Positions 19,746 to 30,384 of a stretch of 64,000 nucleotides of DNA are shown piece by piece. This DNA is from Pseudomonas sp. FP1742 (lineage in GTDB: Bacteria > Pseudomonadota > Gammaproteobacteria > Pseudomonadales > Pseudomonadaceae), in contig NZ_CP117460.1 of the NCBI RefSeq assembly GCF_030687145.1, forward strand, positions 1 through 64,000, in the 5' to 3' direction. Within the stretch, counting starts at the first letter, position 1. Each line of letters opens with the position of its first letter. The position numbers and the translations under genes are program-made. Under the pieces are notes generated by a model, which did not search any database, had not been told where the DNA came from, and was given only the letters and a program-made list of their open reading frames with translations.

Positions 19746-20707
19746 CTATGTTGCAGGACAACCCTGCAACGGTCGATTCGGTTGGTATTCGCTCTGGTTT
19801 TTCATCAGAGCGAACGCCACCCGGGCGAGTTTTCGGGCAAGGATTACCAGGGCCTGAGTCCTCTTGAAACCTCTGGCCAGGTACCCTTCATAAAATGGTT
19901 TCCAGGTCGCTGAACGACAGGCGGCCATGGCCGAGTTGTGGGCCAGACGTCGTATTTCCGGATCCCCTTTCTTGGTCAGACTGCGACTCCCCGTCTTTTT
20001 TCCCGAGTCATCGACCCTCAAGTCCATGCCCAAAAAAGCGATGAAGGCATTGCTGTCCTTAAACTCGCCACGCAAAAAAGCCGTCGCAAATCCAGTTGCC
20101 GTCAGTACACCAACGCCTTCAATGGCCTTGCAACGCTCAATATTTTCGGCGGCTCCGGCCTCTTTGCTCAGGTCACGCAGCTGTTTTTGAATGGCCAAAT
20201 CCGAGCGCTTAAACGTCTCCATCAACATTTCAGCTCTTCTTCCAGGCGCGGCTCATTGGCCCAGCTCTGAGCCAGGCTGACACGCGCCTTGATCAGTGCT
20301 GCCCGTCGATGAAGCAGGCTTTGCAGGGCCTTGTAAGCCTTGGGCGGCGGGCTCCAAGCGCGTAACCCACCCTGTTCATGCGCCAGATACCGAGCCAGAA
20401 GACGAGCATCACACGGATCATTTTTAGCTCGTTGGCCGACACTGCGGCGGTAATGACTCAAGCGATAACCGTCCACGACGTAGACCTGATGACCCAACTC
20501 ATAGGCCAACTCAACCGTGTCCAAGTGGTAAATGTTGGTGGCCTCAACGGCAATGCCACTTTTGGCGGGCAGCGTCTTGAGCCAACGTTTGAGTGCTGCT
20601 CGATTATTGGAGATGGCTTGTGTGGTTTGCAGATCGGCGCGATAGACGAGCACCTCAGCCTTGGCCACATCAACACCCACGACCGCTTGCGAAGTAAGGA
20701 TTGTCAT
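19746..20707 (-). pseudogene. IS110-family transposase, frameshifted
   Basis: Two consecutive frames make up one transposase. The first (20222-20707, 161 residues) is the DEDD RuvC-like domain: Asp in VVGVDVAKAE, Glu in GIAVEATN, and the Asp pair in KNDPCDARLLARY. The second (19746-20228, 160 residues) is the Transposase_20 domain with the serine region DDSGKKTGSRSLTKKGD. The frames overlap by 7 bp near LEEELK/LMETFK, where a base seems lost, so the native ORF would be about 320 residues. It could be inactivation, a sequencing error or, less likely, programmed frameshifting. A hairpin (19750-19770) lies over its last codons. Confidence 0.85.
19750..19770. terminator. Hairpin at the 3' end of the IS110 transposase
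   Basis: GTTGCAGG-ACAAC-CCTGCAAC is a perfect 8-bp stem inside the last transposase codons. Without a T-run it is a weak terminator; it may instead be a structural end of the element. Confidence 0.45.
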
Positions 20708-20909
20708 GACGAATCCTCGGAGCTAGGGTTTAAGAGCTTGTTGGGGTCTACCGTTGCGCTGGCTTGTCTCTATCGTCGGCCTAGCCGATGAATTCCTTAT
20801 TGGCGCTTTTAGGTAGAAGGGGTGGGACGAAGTCTCCCACGGTCTGTACTGGCTAGAGTCAGAATCGGGCTTTTAGTCCCACCCACCCCTTCAAGTCTAA
20901 ACATACAAG
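20708..20909 (-). ncRNA. Candidate bridge RNA region of the IS110 element
   Basis: About 200 nt without coding capacity lie upstream of the transposase and inside the element. IS110 elements are known to encode a bridge RNA in this kind of non-coding end, which pairs with donor and target DNA. The region contains GAAGGGGTGGGAC (20816-20828) complementary, with a 4-nt bulge, to the segment at 20876-20892, and smaller stems. The folding and loops were not computed, so the call is by position and family. Confidence 0.45.
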
Positions 20910-20926
20910 CGGGCTTGCCCGCGAAG
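20910..20926 (+). repeat. Right half of the IS-interrupted REP
   Basis: CGGGCTTGCCCGCGAAG is the REP stem and tail without its usual TGTGGGAG head, which is found at 19735-19742 on the other side of the element. Confidence 0.8.
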
Positions 20927-20955
20927 AGGCCCGCCTGGCCGCCGCACATTCCGGG

Positions 20956-22329
20956 TCAGAAGAAGCTCAGCCCCACATGGAACAGCTTCTCCACATCCCG
21001 AATATGCTTTTTATCCACAAGGAACAGAATCACATGGTCGCCGGTTTCGATCACGGTGTCGTCGTGGGCGATGATTACTTCTTCGTCGCGGATGATCGCG
21101 CCGATGGTGGTGCCCGGCGGCAGGCCGATGTTTTCGATGGCCTTGCCGATCACCTTGCTCGACTTCGCATCGCCGTGGGCGATGGCCTCGATGGCTTCCG
21201 CCGCGCCCCGGCGCAATGAGTGCACGCTGACGATATCGCCGCGGCGCACGTGGGCCAGCAAGGTGCCGATGGTCGCCAGTTGGGGGCTGATGGCGATGTC
21301 GATGTCGCCGCCCTGGATCAGGTCGACGTAGGCCGGGTTGTTGATGATCGTCATCACCTTCTTCGCGCCCAGGCGCTTGGCCAGCAGCGAAGACATGATG
21401 TTGGCTTCGTCATCGTTGGTCAGGGCCAGGAAAATATCGGCGTCGGCGATGTTTTCTTCCAGCAGCAGATCCCGATCCGAAGCACTGCCCTGCAACACCA
21501 CGGTGCTGTCGAGGTTGTCCGAGAGGTAGCGGCAGCGGGCCGGGTTCATCTCGATGATCTTCACCTGGTAACGGCTTTCGATGGCTTCGGCCAGGCGTTC
21601 ACCGATCTGCCCGCCACCGGCGATGACGATGCGTTTGTAGCTTTCATCGAGGCGGCGCATTTCGCTCATCACTGCACGAATATTCGCTTTGGCGGCGATG
21701 AAAAACACTTCGTCGTCAGCCTCGATCACCGTATCGCCCTGGGGCAGGATTGGCCGGTCACGACGGAAAATCGCCGCGACGCGGGTTTCGACATTCGGCA
21801 TGTGTTCGCGTAGCTGGCGCAGTTGCTGGCCCACCAACGGCCCGCCGTAGTACGCCTTGACCGCTACCAGCTGCGCTTTGCCTTCGGCGAAGTCGATCAC
21901 CTGCAATGCGCCCGGATGCTGGATCAGGCGCTTGATGTAATTGGTGACCACTTGCTCCGGACTGATCAGCACGTCGACCGGGATCGCTTCGTTATCGAAC
22001 AGTTCGGCGCGGGTCAGGTACGCGGCTTCGCGGACCCGGGCGATCTTGGTGGGGGTGTGGAACAGGGTGTGGGCGACCTGACAGGCGACCATGTTGGTTT
22101 CGTCACTATTGGTCACGGCCACCAGCATGTCGGCGTCGTCGGCACCGGCCTGCCGCAGCACGGTCGGCAGCGAGCCGCGACCCTGCACGGTGCGGATGTC
22201 CAGCCGATCGCCGAGGTCGCGCAGGCGTTCGCCATCGGTGTCGACCACGGTGATGTCGTTGGCCTCGCTGGCCAAGTGTTCCGCCAGCGAACCGCCGACC
22301 TGCCCTGCGCCGAGGATGATGATCTTCAT
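20956..22329 (-). CDS. trkA: Trk potassium uptake regulator TrkA
   Basis: TrkA is the cytosolic NAD(H)- or nucleotide-binding gating subunit of the Trk K+ uptake system, working with TrkH/TrkG in the membrane. The 457 residues contain two RCK_N Rossmann domains ([13 protein letters not shown] at the N-terminus; [14 protein letters not shown] near residue 238), each followed by an RCK_C domain. Length matches E. coli TrkA (458). It lies 22 bp downstream of rsmB on the same strand, the conserved Pseudomonas order. A DnaA box lies in its 3' part (21011-21019). No membrane partner gene is in the window. Confidence 0.97.
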   Translation of the reverse strand: MKIIILGAGQVGGSLAEHLASEANDITVVDTDGERLRDLGDRLDIRTVQGRGSLPTVLRQAGADDADMLVAVTNSDETNMVACQVAHTLFHTPTKIARVREAAYLTRAELFDNEAIPVDVLISPEQVVTNYIKRLIQHPGALQVIDFAEGKAQLVAVKAYYGGPLVGQQLRQLREHMPNVETRVAAIFRRDRPILPQGDTVIEADDEVFFIAAKANIRAVMSEMRRLDESYKRIVIAGGGQIGERLAEAIESRYQVKIIEMNPARCRYLSDNLDSTVVLQGSASDRDLLLEENIADADIFLALTNDDEANIMSSLLAKRLGAKKVMTIINNPAYVDLIQGGDIDIAISPQLATIGTLLAHVRRGDIVSVHSLRRGAAEAIEAIAHGDAKSSKVIGKAIENIGLPPGTTIGAIIRDEEVIIAHDDTVIETGDHVILFLVDKKHIRDVEKLFHVGLSFF

Positions 22330-22351
22330 CCAGTCACTCCCTTAAACCCGG

Positions 22352-23662
22352 TTAACCGCGCGCGGCGGCAATCTTGATCAGCTTGGCGTAGTAGAACCCG
22401 TCGTGGCCGCCTTCCTGGGCCAGCAACTGGCGACCATGGGGCTGCTTGATGCCGGCCGTCGTGGCGAGGTCCAGTTCACGGGCGCCTGGCGTGCGGGCGA
22501 GGAACGCTTCGATGACTTCGGTGTTTTCGGTCGGCAGCGTGGAGCAGGTGGCGTAAAGCAGAATGCCGCCCACCTCCAGAGTTATCCACATGGCGTCGAG
22601 CAGTTCGCCCTGAAGCACCGCCAGTGCGGCGATGTCGTCGGGTTGGCGGGTCAGTTTGATATCCGGGTGACGGCGGATCACCCCGGTGGCCGAGCATGGC
22701 GCGTCGAGCAGAATGCGCTGGAACGGTTTGCCGTCCCACCAGGTGGCGGTGTCGCGACCGTCGGCGGCAATCAATTCTGCGCTCAGGCCCAGGCGTGCGA
22801 GGTTTTCCCGCACCCGCACCAGACGCTTGGCTTCCAGATCCACGGCCACCACGCCGGCCAGTTTGGGCTCGGCCTCAAGGATGTGGCAGGTCTTGCCGCC
22901 CGGTGCGCAGCAGGCGTCCAGCACCCGTTGGCCCGGCGCCAGGTCCAGCAGATCGGCGGCCAGTTGTGCGGCTTCGTCCTGCACGCTGATCCAGCCTTCA
23001 GCGAACCCTGGCAGGCTGCGCACGTCGGCAGCGGTGTCGAGGATGATGCCGTCGCGACTGTAAACGCAGGGCGTGGCGGCCACACCGGCGTCGCTCAGCA
23101 AGCCGAGGTAAGCGTCGCGAGTATGATGACGACGATTCACCCGCAGAATCATCGGCGGATGCGCGTTGTTCGCTGCACAAATGGCTTCCCATTGTTCAGG
23201 CCAGAAGGCCTTGAGGGATTTTTGCAACCAGCGCGGGTGGGCGGTGCGCACCACCGGGTCGCGTTCCAGCTCGGCCAGCAGCGCTTCACTTTCCCGTTGG
23301 GCGCGGCGCAGTACGGCGTTGAGCAAGGCTTTGGCCCACGGTTTTTTCAGTTTGTCGGCGCAACCGACGGTTTCGCCGATGGCGGCGTGAGCCGGCACGC
23401 GGGTATAGAGCAGTTGATAAAGCCCCACCAGCAACAGCGCCTCGACATCGGCATCAGCCGCCTTGAACGGCTTTTGCAGCAGCTTGGCCGCCAACGCCGA
23501 CAAGCGCGGCTGCCAGCGAGCCGTGCCGAACGCCAGGTCCTGGGTGAAGCCGCGATCACGGTCTTCAACCTTGTCCATTTGCGTCGGCAGAGAACTGTTG
23601 AGTGAGGCTTTTCCGTTAAGAACGGCAGCAAGTGCCTTGGCGGCGGCCAGACGTGGGTTCAT
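22352..23662 (-). CDS. rsmB: 16S rRNA (cytosine-967-C5) methyltransferase RsmB
   Basis: RsmB methylates C967 of 16S rRNA with S-adenosylmethionine. The 436-residue protein has an N-terminal NusB-like RNA-binding domain and a C-terminal Rossmann methyltransferase with the SAM motif [11 protein letters not shown] and the two catalytic cysteines in DAPCSATG and [11 protein letters not shown] 23662 overlaps the fmt stop by four bases, so translation is coupled; the frame extension to 23779 is not used. It lies in the conserved fmt-rsmB-trkA run. A DnaA box lies at 22582-22590. Confidence 0.97.
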   Translation of the reverse strand: MNPRLAAAKALAAVLNGKASLNSSLPTQMDKVEDRDRGFTQDLAFGTARWQPRLSALAAKLLQKPFKAADADVEALLLVGLYQLLYTRVPAHAAIGETVGCADKLKKPWAKALLNAVLRRAQRESEALLAELERDPVVRTAHPRWLQKSLKAFWPEQWEAICAANNAHPPMILRVNRRHHTRDAYLGLLSDAGVAATPCVYSRDGIILDTAADVRSLPGFAEGWISVQDEAAQLAADLLDLAPGQRVLDACCAPGGKTCHILEAEPKLAGVVAVDLEAKRLVRVRENLARLGLSAELIAADGRDTATWWDGKPFQRILLDAPCSATGVIRRHPDIKLTRQPDDIAALAVLQGELLDAMWITLEVGGILLYATCSTLPTENTEVIEAFLARTPGARELDLATTAGIKQPHGRQLLAQEGGHDGFYYAKLIKIAAARG

Positions 23663-24618
23663 TGGGCGTCTGCCGTTTGACCGAGGACGGTGCCGACGGC
23701 GAATTTCTCTCGACGGCTGTTGAACAAGTCGCTGAAGTTCAGTGCTTTGCCGCCGGGTAATTGCACTCGGGTCAGGCACAGCGCCTGTTCACCGCAGGCG
23801 ACGATCAAGCCGTCCTTGCTGGCGCTGAGGATTTCACCCGGCGCGCCCTGCCCTTCGGCCAGGCTTGCGGCCAACACTTTCAGCGCTTCGCCGTTCAGCG
23901 TGCTGTGGCAGATCGGCCATGGGTTGAAGGCGCGAACCAGACGCTCCAGCTCAACCGCCGGGCGGTTCCAGTCGATGCGTGCTTCGTCCTTGTTCAATTT
24001 GTGCGCATAGGTGGCGAGGCTGTCGTCCTGCACTTCGCCTTCCAGAGTGCCCGCAGCCAGACCGGCGATCGCCTGAATCACGGCGGGTGGGCCCATCTCT
24101 GCGAGGCGATCGTGAAGGCTGCCGCCGGTGTCTTCGGCGCTGATCGGCGTGGTGACCTTGAGCAGCATCGGCCCGGTATCGAGGCCGGCTTCCATGCGCA
24201 TCACCGTCACGCCACTTTCACTATCACCCGCTTCAACGGCGCGCTGGATCGGCGCCGCACCGCGCCAGCGTGGCAGCAAGGAGGCGTGGCTGTTGATGCA
24301 ACCGAGGCGCGGAATATCCAGCACCACTTGCGGCAGGATCAGGCCATAGGCGACCACCACCATCAAATCCGGCTTCAGCGCGGCGAGTTCCGCCTGGGCG
24401 TCGGCGTTGCGCAGGGTTGGCGGTTGCAACACCTGGATGTTGTGCTCCAGCGCCAACTGCTTGACCGGGCTCGGCATCAGCTTCTGCCCACGACCTGCCG
24501 GACGGTCCGGTTGGGTGTAGACCGCAACGATCTCGTAAGGACTGCCCAGCAGGGCCTTGAGGTGTTCGGCGGCGAATTCCGGGGTGCCGGCAAAGACAAT
24601 GCGCAGTGGCTCAGTCAT
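23659..24618 (-). CDS. fmt: Methionyl-tRNA formyltransferase
   Basis: Fmt transfers a formyl group from 10-formyl-tetrahydrofolate to initiator Met-tRNA. The 319-residue protein starts at ATG 24618 ([20 protein letters not shown]), the family N-terminus; the open frame to 24795 runs through the def terminator and is not used. The catalytic region [14 protein letters not shown] and the GLDTG block are present, and the C-terminal OB-like domain follows. It overlaps rsmB by four bases. A hairpin separates it from def, unlike a tight def-fmt operon. Confidence 0.97.
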   Translation of the reverse strand: MTEPLRIVFAGTPEFAAEHLKALLGSPYEIVAVYTQPDRPAGRGQKLMPSPVKQLALEHNIQVLQPPTLRNADAQAELAALKPDLMVVVAYGLILPQVVLDIPRLGCINSHASLLPRWRGAAPIQRAVEAGDSESGVTVMRMEAGLDTGPMLLKVTTPISAEDTGGSLHDRLAEMGPPAVIQAIAGLAAGTLEGEVQDDSLATYAHKLNKDEARIDWNRPAVELERLVRAFNPWPICHSTLNGEALKVLAASLAEGQGAPGEILSASKDGLIVACGEQALCLTRVQLPGGKALNFSDLFNSRREKFAVGTVLGQTADAQ

Positions 24619-24650
24619 GGAAGCTCTCGATTGCAAAGCATCTTGAAAAG

Positions 24651-24676
24651 AAAAAGGCTTGCCGCGGCAAGCCTTT
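24651..24676 (-). terminator. Hairpin between def and fmt
   Basis: AAAGGCTTGCC (24653-24663), GC, then GGCAAGCCTTT (24666-24676) is a perfect 11-bp stem. Read on the minus strand it is followed by TTTCTTTTC, so it is a credible terminator or attenuator after def and before fmt. Confidence 0.75.
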
Positions 24677-24688
24677 GAAAGAAGGGCA

Positions 24689-25195
24689 TCAAGCGTTCTG
24701 GCGGTGGAGCTTTTCCAGTTTTTTCTTGATCCGGTCGCGTTTGAGCGTGGACAGGTAATCGACGAACAACTTGCCGTTGAGGTGGTCGCATTCATGTTGG
24801 ATGCACACGGCGAGCAGGCCTTCGGCGATCAGTTCGTAAGGCTGGCCGTCGCGGTCCAGGGCCTTGATCCTGACCTTTTGCGGGCGATCGACGTTTTCGT
24901 AGAAGCCCGGCACCGAGAGGCAGCCTTCCTGGTACTGGCCCATCTCGTCGGTCAGGGTTTCGAATTCGGGGTTGATGAACACCCGAGGTTCGCTGCGGTC
25001 TTCGGAGAGGTCCATCACGACGATACGTTTGTGCACGTTGACCTGGGTCGCGGCGAGGCCGATGCCTGGAGCTTCATACATTGTTTCAAACATGTCATCG
25101 ACCAACTGACGCACTTCGTCGTCCACTACGGCCACTGGTTTGGCGATAGTGCGCAGGCGCGAATCGGGGAATTCGAGGATGTCTAAAATGGCCAT
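24689..25195 (-). CDS. def: Peptide deformylase
   Basis: Def removes the N-formyl group from new proteins using a ferrous iron or zinc ion. The 168-residue enzyme has all three motifs: [16 protein letters not shown] and HECDHLNG, with the metal ligands Cys and two His. ATG 25195 ([15 protein letters not shown]) is the family start; the frame to 25375 is over-extended. It precedes fmt, its functional counterpart, but a hairpin lies between them. It is divergent from the LysM gene across 167 bp, which probably holds promoters for both. Confidence 0.97.
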   Translation of the reverse strand: MAILDILEFPDSRLRTIAKPVAVVDDEVRQLVDDMFETMYEAPGIGLAATQVNVHKRIVVMDLSEDRSEPRVFINPEFETLTDEMGQYQEGCLSVPGFYENVDRPQKVRIKALDRDGQPYELIAEGLLAVCIQHECDHLNGKLFVDYLSTLKRDRIKKKLEKLHRQNA

Positions 25196-25362
25196 AAGCT
25201 TAATTGCTGCACGTGTGAGGTAAAGTCGGGTCGATGGCCTGGCGGGTCCGAAGATGCAGGCTACCGTTGTGAACGTAGCTTCCCGCTTTTCAAATGAGCA
25301 GGAAGCGAGCCACGAGGGCTCTGGCGTTTCACGCGAACGTACATAATAAAGGGATTCACCGC

Positions 25363-26388
25363 ATGAGGAAATCACTACTCGCCTTGCTCCTTCTGGCCTC
25401 GGCCGGTTTTGCGCACGGGCAAGTGCAACTCAGGGAAGGTTTTCCACAGCAATACACCGTGGTGGCAGGGGACACACTCTGGGACATTTCCGGCAAATAC
25501 CTGCGTGAGCCGTGGCAGTGGCCGCAGCTGTGGCAGGCCAATCCACAAATCGAAAACCCCAATCTCATCTATCCCGGCGATACGCTGTCGCTGGTCTACG
25601 TCAACGGTCAGCCGCGGCTGACCGTCAATCGCGGTGCTTCCCGGGGCACCATCAAGCTGTCGCCACGCATTCGCACCTCTCCGGTGGCAGATGCCATTCC
25701 GAGCATTCCGCTGAAATCGATCAACAGCTTTCTGCTGAGCAACCGCATCGTCAACAAGGCCGAGGATTTCGACAAGGCGCCCTACATCGTTGCCGGCGAT
25801 GCCGAACGGGTGCTCAGTGGCACTGGCGATCGAATTTTCGCGCGCGGCCATTTCGACCCGGCACAACCGGTCTACGGCATCTTCCGTCAGGGCAAGGTCT
25901 ACATCGATCCGCAGAGCAAGGAGTTCCTGGGGATCAACGCCGACGACATCGGCGGCGGCGAGATCATCGCCACTGAGGGCGACGTCGCTACCCTGGCCTT
26001 GCAGCGCACTACGCAAGAGGTACGACTCGGCGACCGGCTGTTCAGCGGCGAGGAGCGCTCGATCAATTCGACCTTCATGCCCAGTGCGCCAACCACCGAC
26101 ATCAATGGCCTGATCATCGATGTGCCGCGTGGGGTCACCCAGATTGGCGCGCTGGATGTCGTCACGCTGAACAAAGGGCAGCGCGATGGCTTGGCCGAAG
26201 GCAATGTGCTGGTGGTGATGAAGACTGGCGAAACCGTGCGCGACCGGATCACCGGTCAGCCCTTGAAAATCCCCGACGAACGGGCCGGTTTGCTGATGGT
26301 TTTCCGCACCTACGACAAGCTCAGCTATGGGCTGGTCCTTAACGCATCGCGCTCCTTGGCGGTGATGGACAAGGTGCGAAATCCTTAA
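25363..26388 (+). CDS. Secreted LysM-domain protein
   Basis: This 341-residue exported protein starts [20 protein letters not shown], a clear signal peptide, with AAAGGG nine bases before ATG 25363. A single LysM domain (about residues 30-80: [17 protein letters not shown]...[11 protein letters not shown]) suggests peptidoglycan binding in the periplasm. The rest is a beta-rich region typical of this Pseudomonas family with no assigned enzymatic activity. It corresponds to PA0020 in the same position before dprA, as I recall it. It is divergent from def and probably co-transcribed with dprA, 80 bp downstream. Confidence 0.92.
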   Translation: MRKSLLALLLLASAGFAHGQVQLREGFPQQYTVVAGDTLWDISGKYLREPWQWPQLWQANPQIENPNLIYPGDTLSLVYVNGQPRLTVNRGASRGTIKLSPRIRTSPVADAIPSIPLKSINSFLLSNRIVNKAEDFDKAPYIVAGDAERVLSGTGDRIFARGHFDPAQPVYGIFRQGKVYIDPQSKEFLGINADDIGGGEIIATEGDVATLALQRTTQEVRLGDRLFSGEERSINSTFMPSAPTTDINGLIIDVPRGVTQIGALDVVTLNKGQRDGLAEGNVLVVMKTGETVRDRITGQPLKIPDERAGLLMVFRTYDKLSYGLVLNASRSLAVMDKVRNP

Positions 26389-26413
26389 GCCTGCTCACAA
26401 GTTACCAACAGAG

Positions 26414-26422
26414 TTATCCACA
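26414..26422 (+). other. DnaA box between the LysM gene and dprA
   Basis: An exact TTATCCACA lies 47 bp before the dprA start, in the 80-bp spacer. It is part of the local enrichment described in the findings. Confidence 0.5.
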
Positions 26423-26468
26423 GCTTATTCCCGATTCGACGGGACTCTATAACGATCAAGGATGATCC

Positions 26469-27575
26469 ATGTCGCTGTCTGCCTGTATGCCGGTTTCCCC
26501 TGCGGAACTGGAAGCCCGTTTACGCCTGCACCGTTTGCCGGAGCTTGGTCCGGCACGGTTCAAGAAGTTGCTTGAAGCTTTCGGCTCTGCCTCCAAAGCC
26601 ATCAGCGCACCGGCCAGCGCCTGGCGCGCGTTGGGTCTGCCCCTCGCTTGCGCGCAGGCCCGGCGCTGCAGTGAAATTCGCGATGGCGCCAGCCGCGCAT
26701 TGGCCTGGCTAGAGTGTCCGGGCCAGCATTTACTGATGTGGGACCAACCTGACTACCCTGCACTGCTGGCGCAAATCAGTGATGCGCCGCCGCTGTTATT
26801 CGTCGCGGGCGATCCGGGCATTCTGGAAAAACCGCAGTTGGCGATGGTCGGCAGCCGTCGCGCGTCGCGCCCGGGCATGGACACTGCAGCGGCGTTTTCC
26901 CGCAGCCTGGCCGGCGCCGGGTTTGTCATCACCAGCGGTCTGGCGCTGGGCATCGATGCCGCCGCGCATCAGGCGGCTCTGGACGTTGGTGGGCAAACGG
27001 TCGGGGTGCTTGGCACCGGGCTTGAAAATTTTTATCCACAGCGCAATCGAAGGTTGGCGGACGCCATGATCGCCTCGGGAAGCGCGGTACTTTCGGAGTT
27101 CCCGCTGGACGCCGGTCCTTCGCCCGGCAATTTCCCCCGGCGCAATCGAATCATCAGCGGTTTGTCCCTTGGTGTGCTGGTGGTCGAGGCGAGTGTCGCC
27201 AGCGGTTCATTGATCACCGCGAGGCTGGCGGCGGAACAGGGGCGTGAGGTGTATGCGATTCCAGGTTCGATTCACCACCCTGGCGCAAAGGGTTGCCATC
27301 AGTTGATCCGCGATGGTGCGGTGCTGGTGGAAACCATCGAGCACATCCTTGAAGCCTTGCGCGGCTGGCAACGGCTGCCGTTATCCACAGAAACGCCGCA
27401 AACGACGGTGACTCATCCACTGCTCACGTTGCTCCACGCGGCGCCTCATACCAGTGAGGCCTTGGCAGCCTCCAGTGGCTGGACTTTGTCGAAAGTACTG
27501 GCAGCGCTGACGGAACTGGAAATGGACGGCCGGGCGGTCTGCGAAAGCGGTCGATGGTTTGCGCGGGTAAACTAG
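26469..27575 (+). CDS. dprA: DNA processing protein DprA
   Basis: DprA binds incoming single-stranded DNA during transformation and loads RecA onto it. The 368-residue protein shows the Rossmann-like core with the family motifs VGSRRASRPGM and SGLALGIDAAAH, GTGLENFYPQRNRRL and the FPRRNRIISGLS block. A winged-helix domain forms the C-terminus. AAGGATG precedes ATG 26469. It is followed by tsaC 54 bp downstream, the order also seen in P. aeruginosa. Two DnaA boxes fall in its codons (27032-27040 and 27381-27389). Confidence 0.96.
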   Translation: MSLSACMPVSPAELEARLRLHRLPELGPARFKKLLEAFGSASKAISAPASAWRALGLPLACAQARRCSEIRDGASRALAWLECPGQHLLMWDQPDYPALLAQISDAPPLLFVAGDPGILEKPQLAMVGSRRASRPGMDTAAAFSRSLAGAGFVITSGLALGIDAAAHQAALDVGGQTVGVLGTGLENFYPQRNRRLADAMIASGSAVLSEFPLDAGPSPGNFPRRNRIISGLSLGVLVVEASVASGSLITARLAAEQGREVYAIPGSIHHPGAKGCHQLIRDGAVLVETIEHILEALRGWQRLPLSTETPQTTVTHPLLTLLHAAPHTSEALAASSGWTLSKVLAALTELEMDGRAVCESGRWFARVN

Positions 27576-27629
27576 GTTTTATAAGGAAGATCGGTAAACT
27601 GCGCAGAGCCTTATTCCGGAGAGTTTTTC

Positions 27630-28187
27630 ATGGTTAACAGTTGGCGTGTGCAACAAGCCGCACGAGAAATTCGCGCCGGGGCGGTGATTGCCTACCCAAC
27701 CGAAGCTGTCTGGGGCCTGGGTTGCGACCCGTGGAACGAAGATGCGGTGGATCGGCTACTGCTGATCAAGGGACGGTCTGTGGATAAGGGCCTGATTCTG
27801 GTGGCCGACAATATCCGTCAGTTCGACTTCCTGTTCGAAGATTTCCCCGAATTGTGGATGGATCGCATGGCCAGCACCTGGCCCGGCCCCAACACCTGGC
27901 TGGTGCCGCATCAGAATCTGTTGCCGCAGTGGATTACCGGTGTGCATGAAACAGTGGCGTTGCGGGTCAGCGATCACCCGGTGGTGCGGGATTTGTGTGC
28001 GTTGGTCGGGCCGTTGGTGTCGACCTCGGCGAACCCTCAGGGGCGGCCGGCGGCACGGACGCGGATTCGCGTGGAGCAGTATTTCCGGGGGCAGGTTGAT
28101 TATGTGCTCGGTGGCCATCTGGGAGGGCGCAAGAACCCGAGTGTGATTCGCGATCTGGCCACCGGCCATGTGGTGCGCCCGGATTGA
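27630..28187 (+). CDS. tsaC: Threonylcarbamoyl-AMP synthase TsaC (YrdC)
   Basis: TsaC makes threonylcarbamoyl-AMP from threonine, bicarbonate and ATP, the first step of t6A37 modification of ANN-decoding tRNAs. At 185 residues it is the short YrdC form without the Sua5 extension. The N-terminal block [13 protein letters not shown] and the later [11 protein letters not shown] are characteristic. GGAGAG lies upstream of ATG 27630. It follows dprA and ends at a REPIN. A DnaA box lies at 27779-27787 in its coding sequence. Confidence 0.95.
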   Translation: MVNSWRVQQAAREIRAGAVIAYPTEAVWGLGCDPWNEDAVDRLLLIKGRSVDKGLILVADNIRQFDFLFEDFPELWMDRMASTWPGPNTWLVPHQNLLPQWITGVHETVALRVSDHPVVRDLCALVGPLVSTSANPQGRPAARTRIRVEQYFRGQVDYVLGGHLGGRKNPSVIRDLATGHVVRPD

Positions 28188-28205
28188 GACCTGAGGTGGC
28201 CTCAT

Positions 28206-28296
28206 TCGCGAGCAAGCCCTCCCACAGTAGATCATCAGTGAATACAGATTTTGTGTTCGACAATGATCGAGTGTGGGAGCGGACTTGCTCGCGAAG
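28206..28296. repeat. REPIN between tsaC and qor
   Basis: Two REP elements face each other: TCGCGAGCAAGCCCTCCCAC near 28206-28225, and TGTGGGAGCGG...GCGAAG at 28272-28296, around a 45-bp spacer. It lies between convergent genes, where such elements may protect mRNA ends. Confidence 0.85.
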
Positions 28297-28320
28297 AGGC
28301 CCTCACAGGCAGTCTGAATC

Positions 28321-29298
28321 TCAGGGCAACAGAATCGTCGAACCAGTCGTACGCCGCGCCGACAACTCGCTCTGCGCCTTCGCCGCTTCAGCCAGTGGAT
28401 ACTGCTGGCTGATGTCCACCTTCAGCTTGCCGCTGATGATCATCTCGAACAGCTCATCGGCCATGCGCTGCAGGTTTTCGGCGTTGTTGGCGTAAGTCGC
28501 CAGCGTCGGCCGGGTCACGTACAGCGAACCCTTCGCCGCCAGAATTCCCAGATTCACCCCATCGACTGCACCTGAAGCATTACCGAAACTCACCACCAGC
28601 CCCCGCGGCGCGACGCTGTCGAGCGATGTCAGCCAGGTATCTTTGCCTACACCGTCGTACACCACCGGGACTTTTTTACCGTCAGTCAATTCCAGCACGC
28701 GTTGTGCGACGTTTTCATGGCTGTAATCGATGGTTGCCCAGGCACCATTGGCTTTCGCCAAGGCGGCTTTCTCGGGGGAGCTGACCGTGCCGATCAGCTT
28801 CACGCCCAAGGCCTTGGCCCATTGGCAGGCAAGCGATCCGACACCGCCGGCCGCGGCGTGGAACAGGATGGTTTCGCCACCCTTGAGTTCATACGTCTGA
28901 CGCAGCAGGTATTGCACGGTCAGGCCTTTGAGCATCACGCCGGCGGCTTGCTCGAAGCTGATGGCGTCCGGCAGATGGACCAGATTGGCTTCCGGCAATA
29001 CATGCACGTCGCTATAGGCGCCCAACGGGCCGCTGCCGTAAGCCACGCGATCGCCCACCTTGAAGCGGGTGACTGCGCTTCCGACTGCTTCGACCACCCC
29101 CGCGCCTTCAGCCCCCAGGCCCGAAGGCAAGGCGGGTGGCGCATAGAGGCCACCGCGATAATAGGTGTCAATGAAGTTCAGGCCGATGGCCTTGTTGGCC
29201 ACGCGCACCTGCAGCGGGCCAGGTTCGGCGGGCTGGTAATCGACATGCTCGAGTACTTCGGGGCCGCCATGGGCGCGGAACTGGATACGCTTTGCCAT
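28321..29298 (-). CDS. qorA: NADPH:quinone oxidoreductase (zeta-crystallin type)
   Basis: This cytosolic medium-chain dehydrogenase/reductase reduces quinones with NADPH. The 325-residue protein has an N-terminal GroES-like domain without zinc ligands and a C-terminal Rossmann domain with AAAGGVGSLACQWA. ATG 29298 (MAKRIQFRAHGG) is preferred over a GTG six bases upstream because AAGGA lies eight bases before it. It corresponds to PA0023 (qor), beside hemF, in P. aeruginosa. It is divergent from hemF across 158 bp and ends at a REPIN. Its substrate is inferred from the family. Confidence 0.92.
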   Translation of the reverse strand: MAKRIQFRAHGGPEVLEHVDYQPAEPGPLQVRVANKAIGLNFIDTYYRGGLYAPPALPSGLGAEGAGVVEAVGSAVTRFKVGDRVAYGSGPLGAYSDVHVLPEANLVHLPDAISFEQAAGVMLKGLTVQYLLRQTYELKGGETILFHAAAGGVGSLACQWAKALGVKLIGTVSSPEKAALAKANGAWATIDYSHENVAQRVLELTDGKKVPVVYDGVGKDTWLTSLDSVAPRGLVVSFGNASGAVDGVNLGILAAKGSLYVTRPTLATYANNAENLQRMADELFEMIISGKLKVDISQQYPLAEAAKAQSELSARRTTGSTILLP

Positions 29299-29348
29299 CT
29301 GCACTTTCCTTAAGTCATTTTGCTAAGCGCCCTATCGAACTCCCAAGC

Positions 29349-29362
29349 TTGACCTTCGTCAA
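29349..29362. promoter_or_regulatory. ANR/DNR-type (FNR-like) box upstream of hemF
   Basis: TTGAC-CTTC-GTCAA is a perfect FNR-family palindrome. Its centre lies about 41-43 bp before the start expected from a TATCCT at 29387-29392, the class-II activation spacing. Anaerobic control of hemF by Anr/Dnr is known in P. aeruginosa. Confidence 0.65.
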
Positions 29363-29432
29363 CTGCGACGGCACAAGGTGCAGTGTTATCCTACGCAGCA
29401 ATTTGCCGCCGGCCTGTATGAGCGCCGCGTAG

Positions 29433-30371
<939 letters not shown>

Positions 30372-30384
30372 ACGAGGAATCCTG

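Larger units (their letters stand above)
19743..20909 (-). mobile_element. IS110-family insertion sequence inserted in a REP
   Basis: The element of about 1,167 bp carries one frameshifted IS110-type transposase on the minus strand and a 200-nt non-coding leader. Its edges are inferred from the interrupted REP: TGTGGGAG at 19735-19742 on the left and CGGGCTTGCCCGCG at 20910-20923 on the right join into a canonical REP. The ends are uncertain by two bases because AG is shared. REP-targeting IS110/IS1111 relatives (ISPpu9 and ISPpu10) are known from P. putida. No terminal inverted repeats are evident, as expected for the family. Confidence 0.82.
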
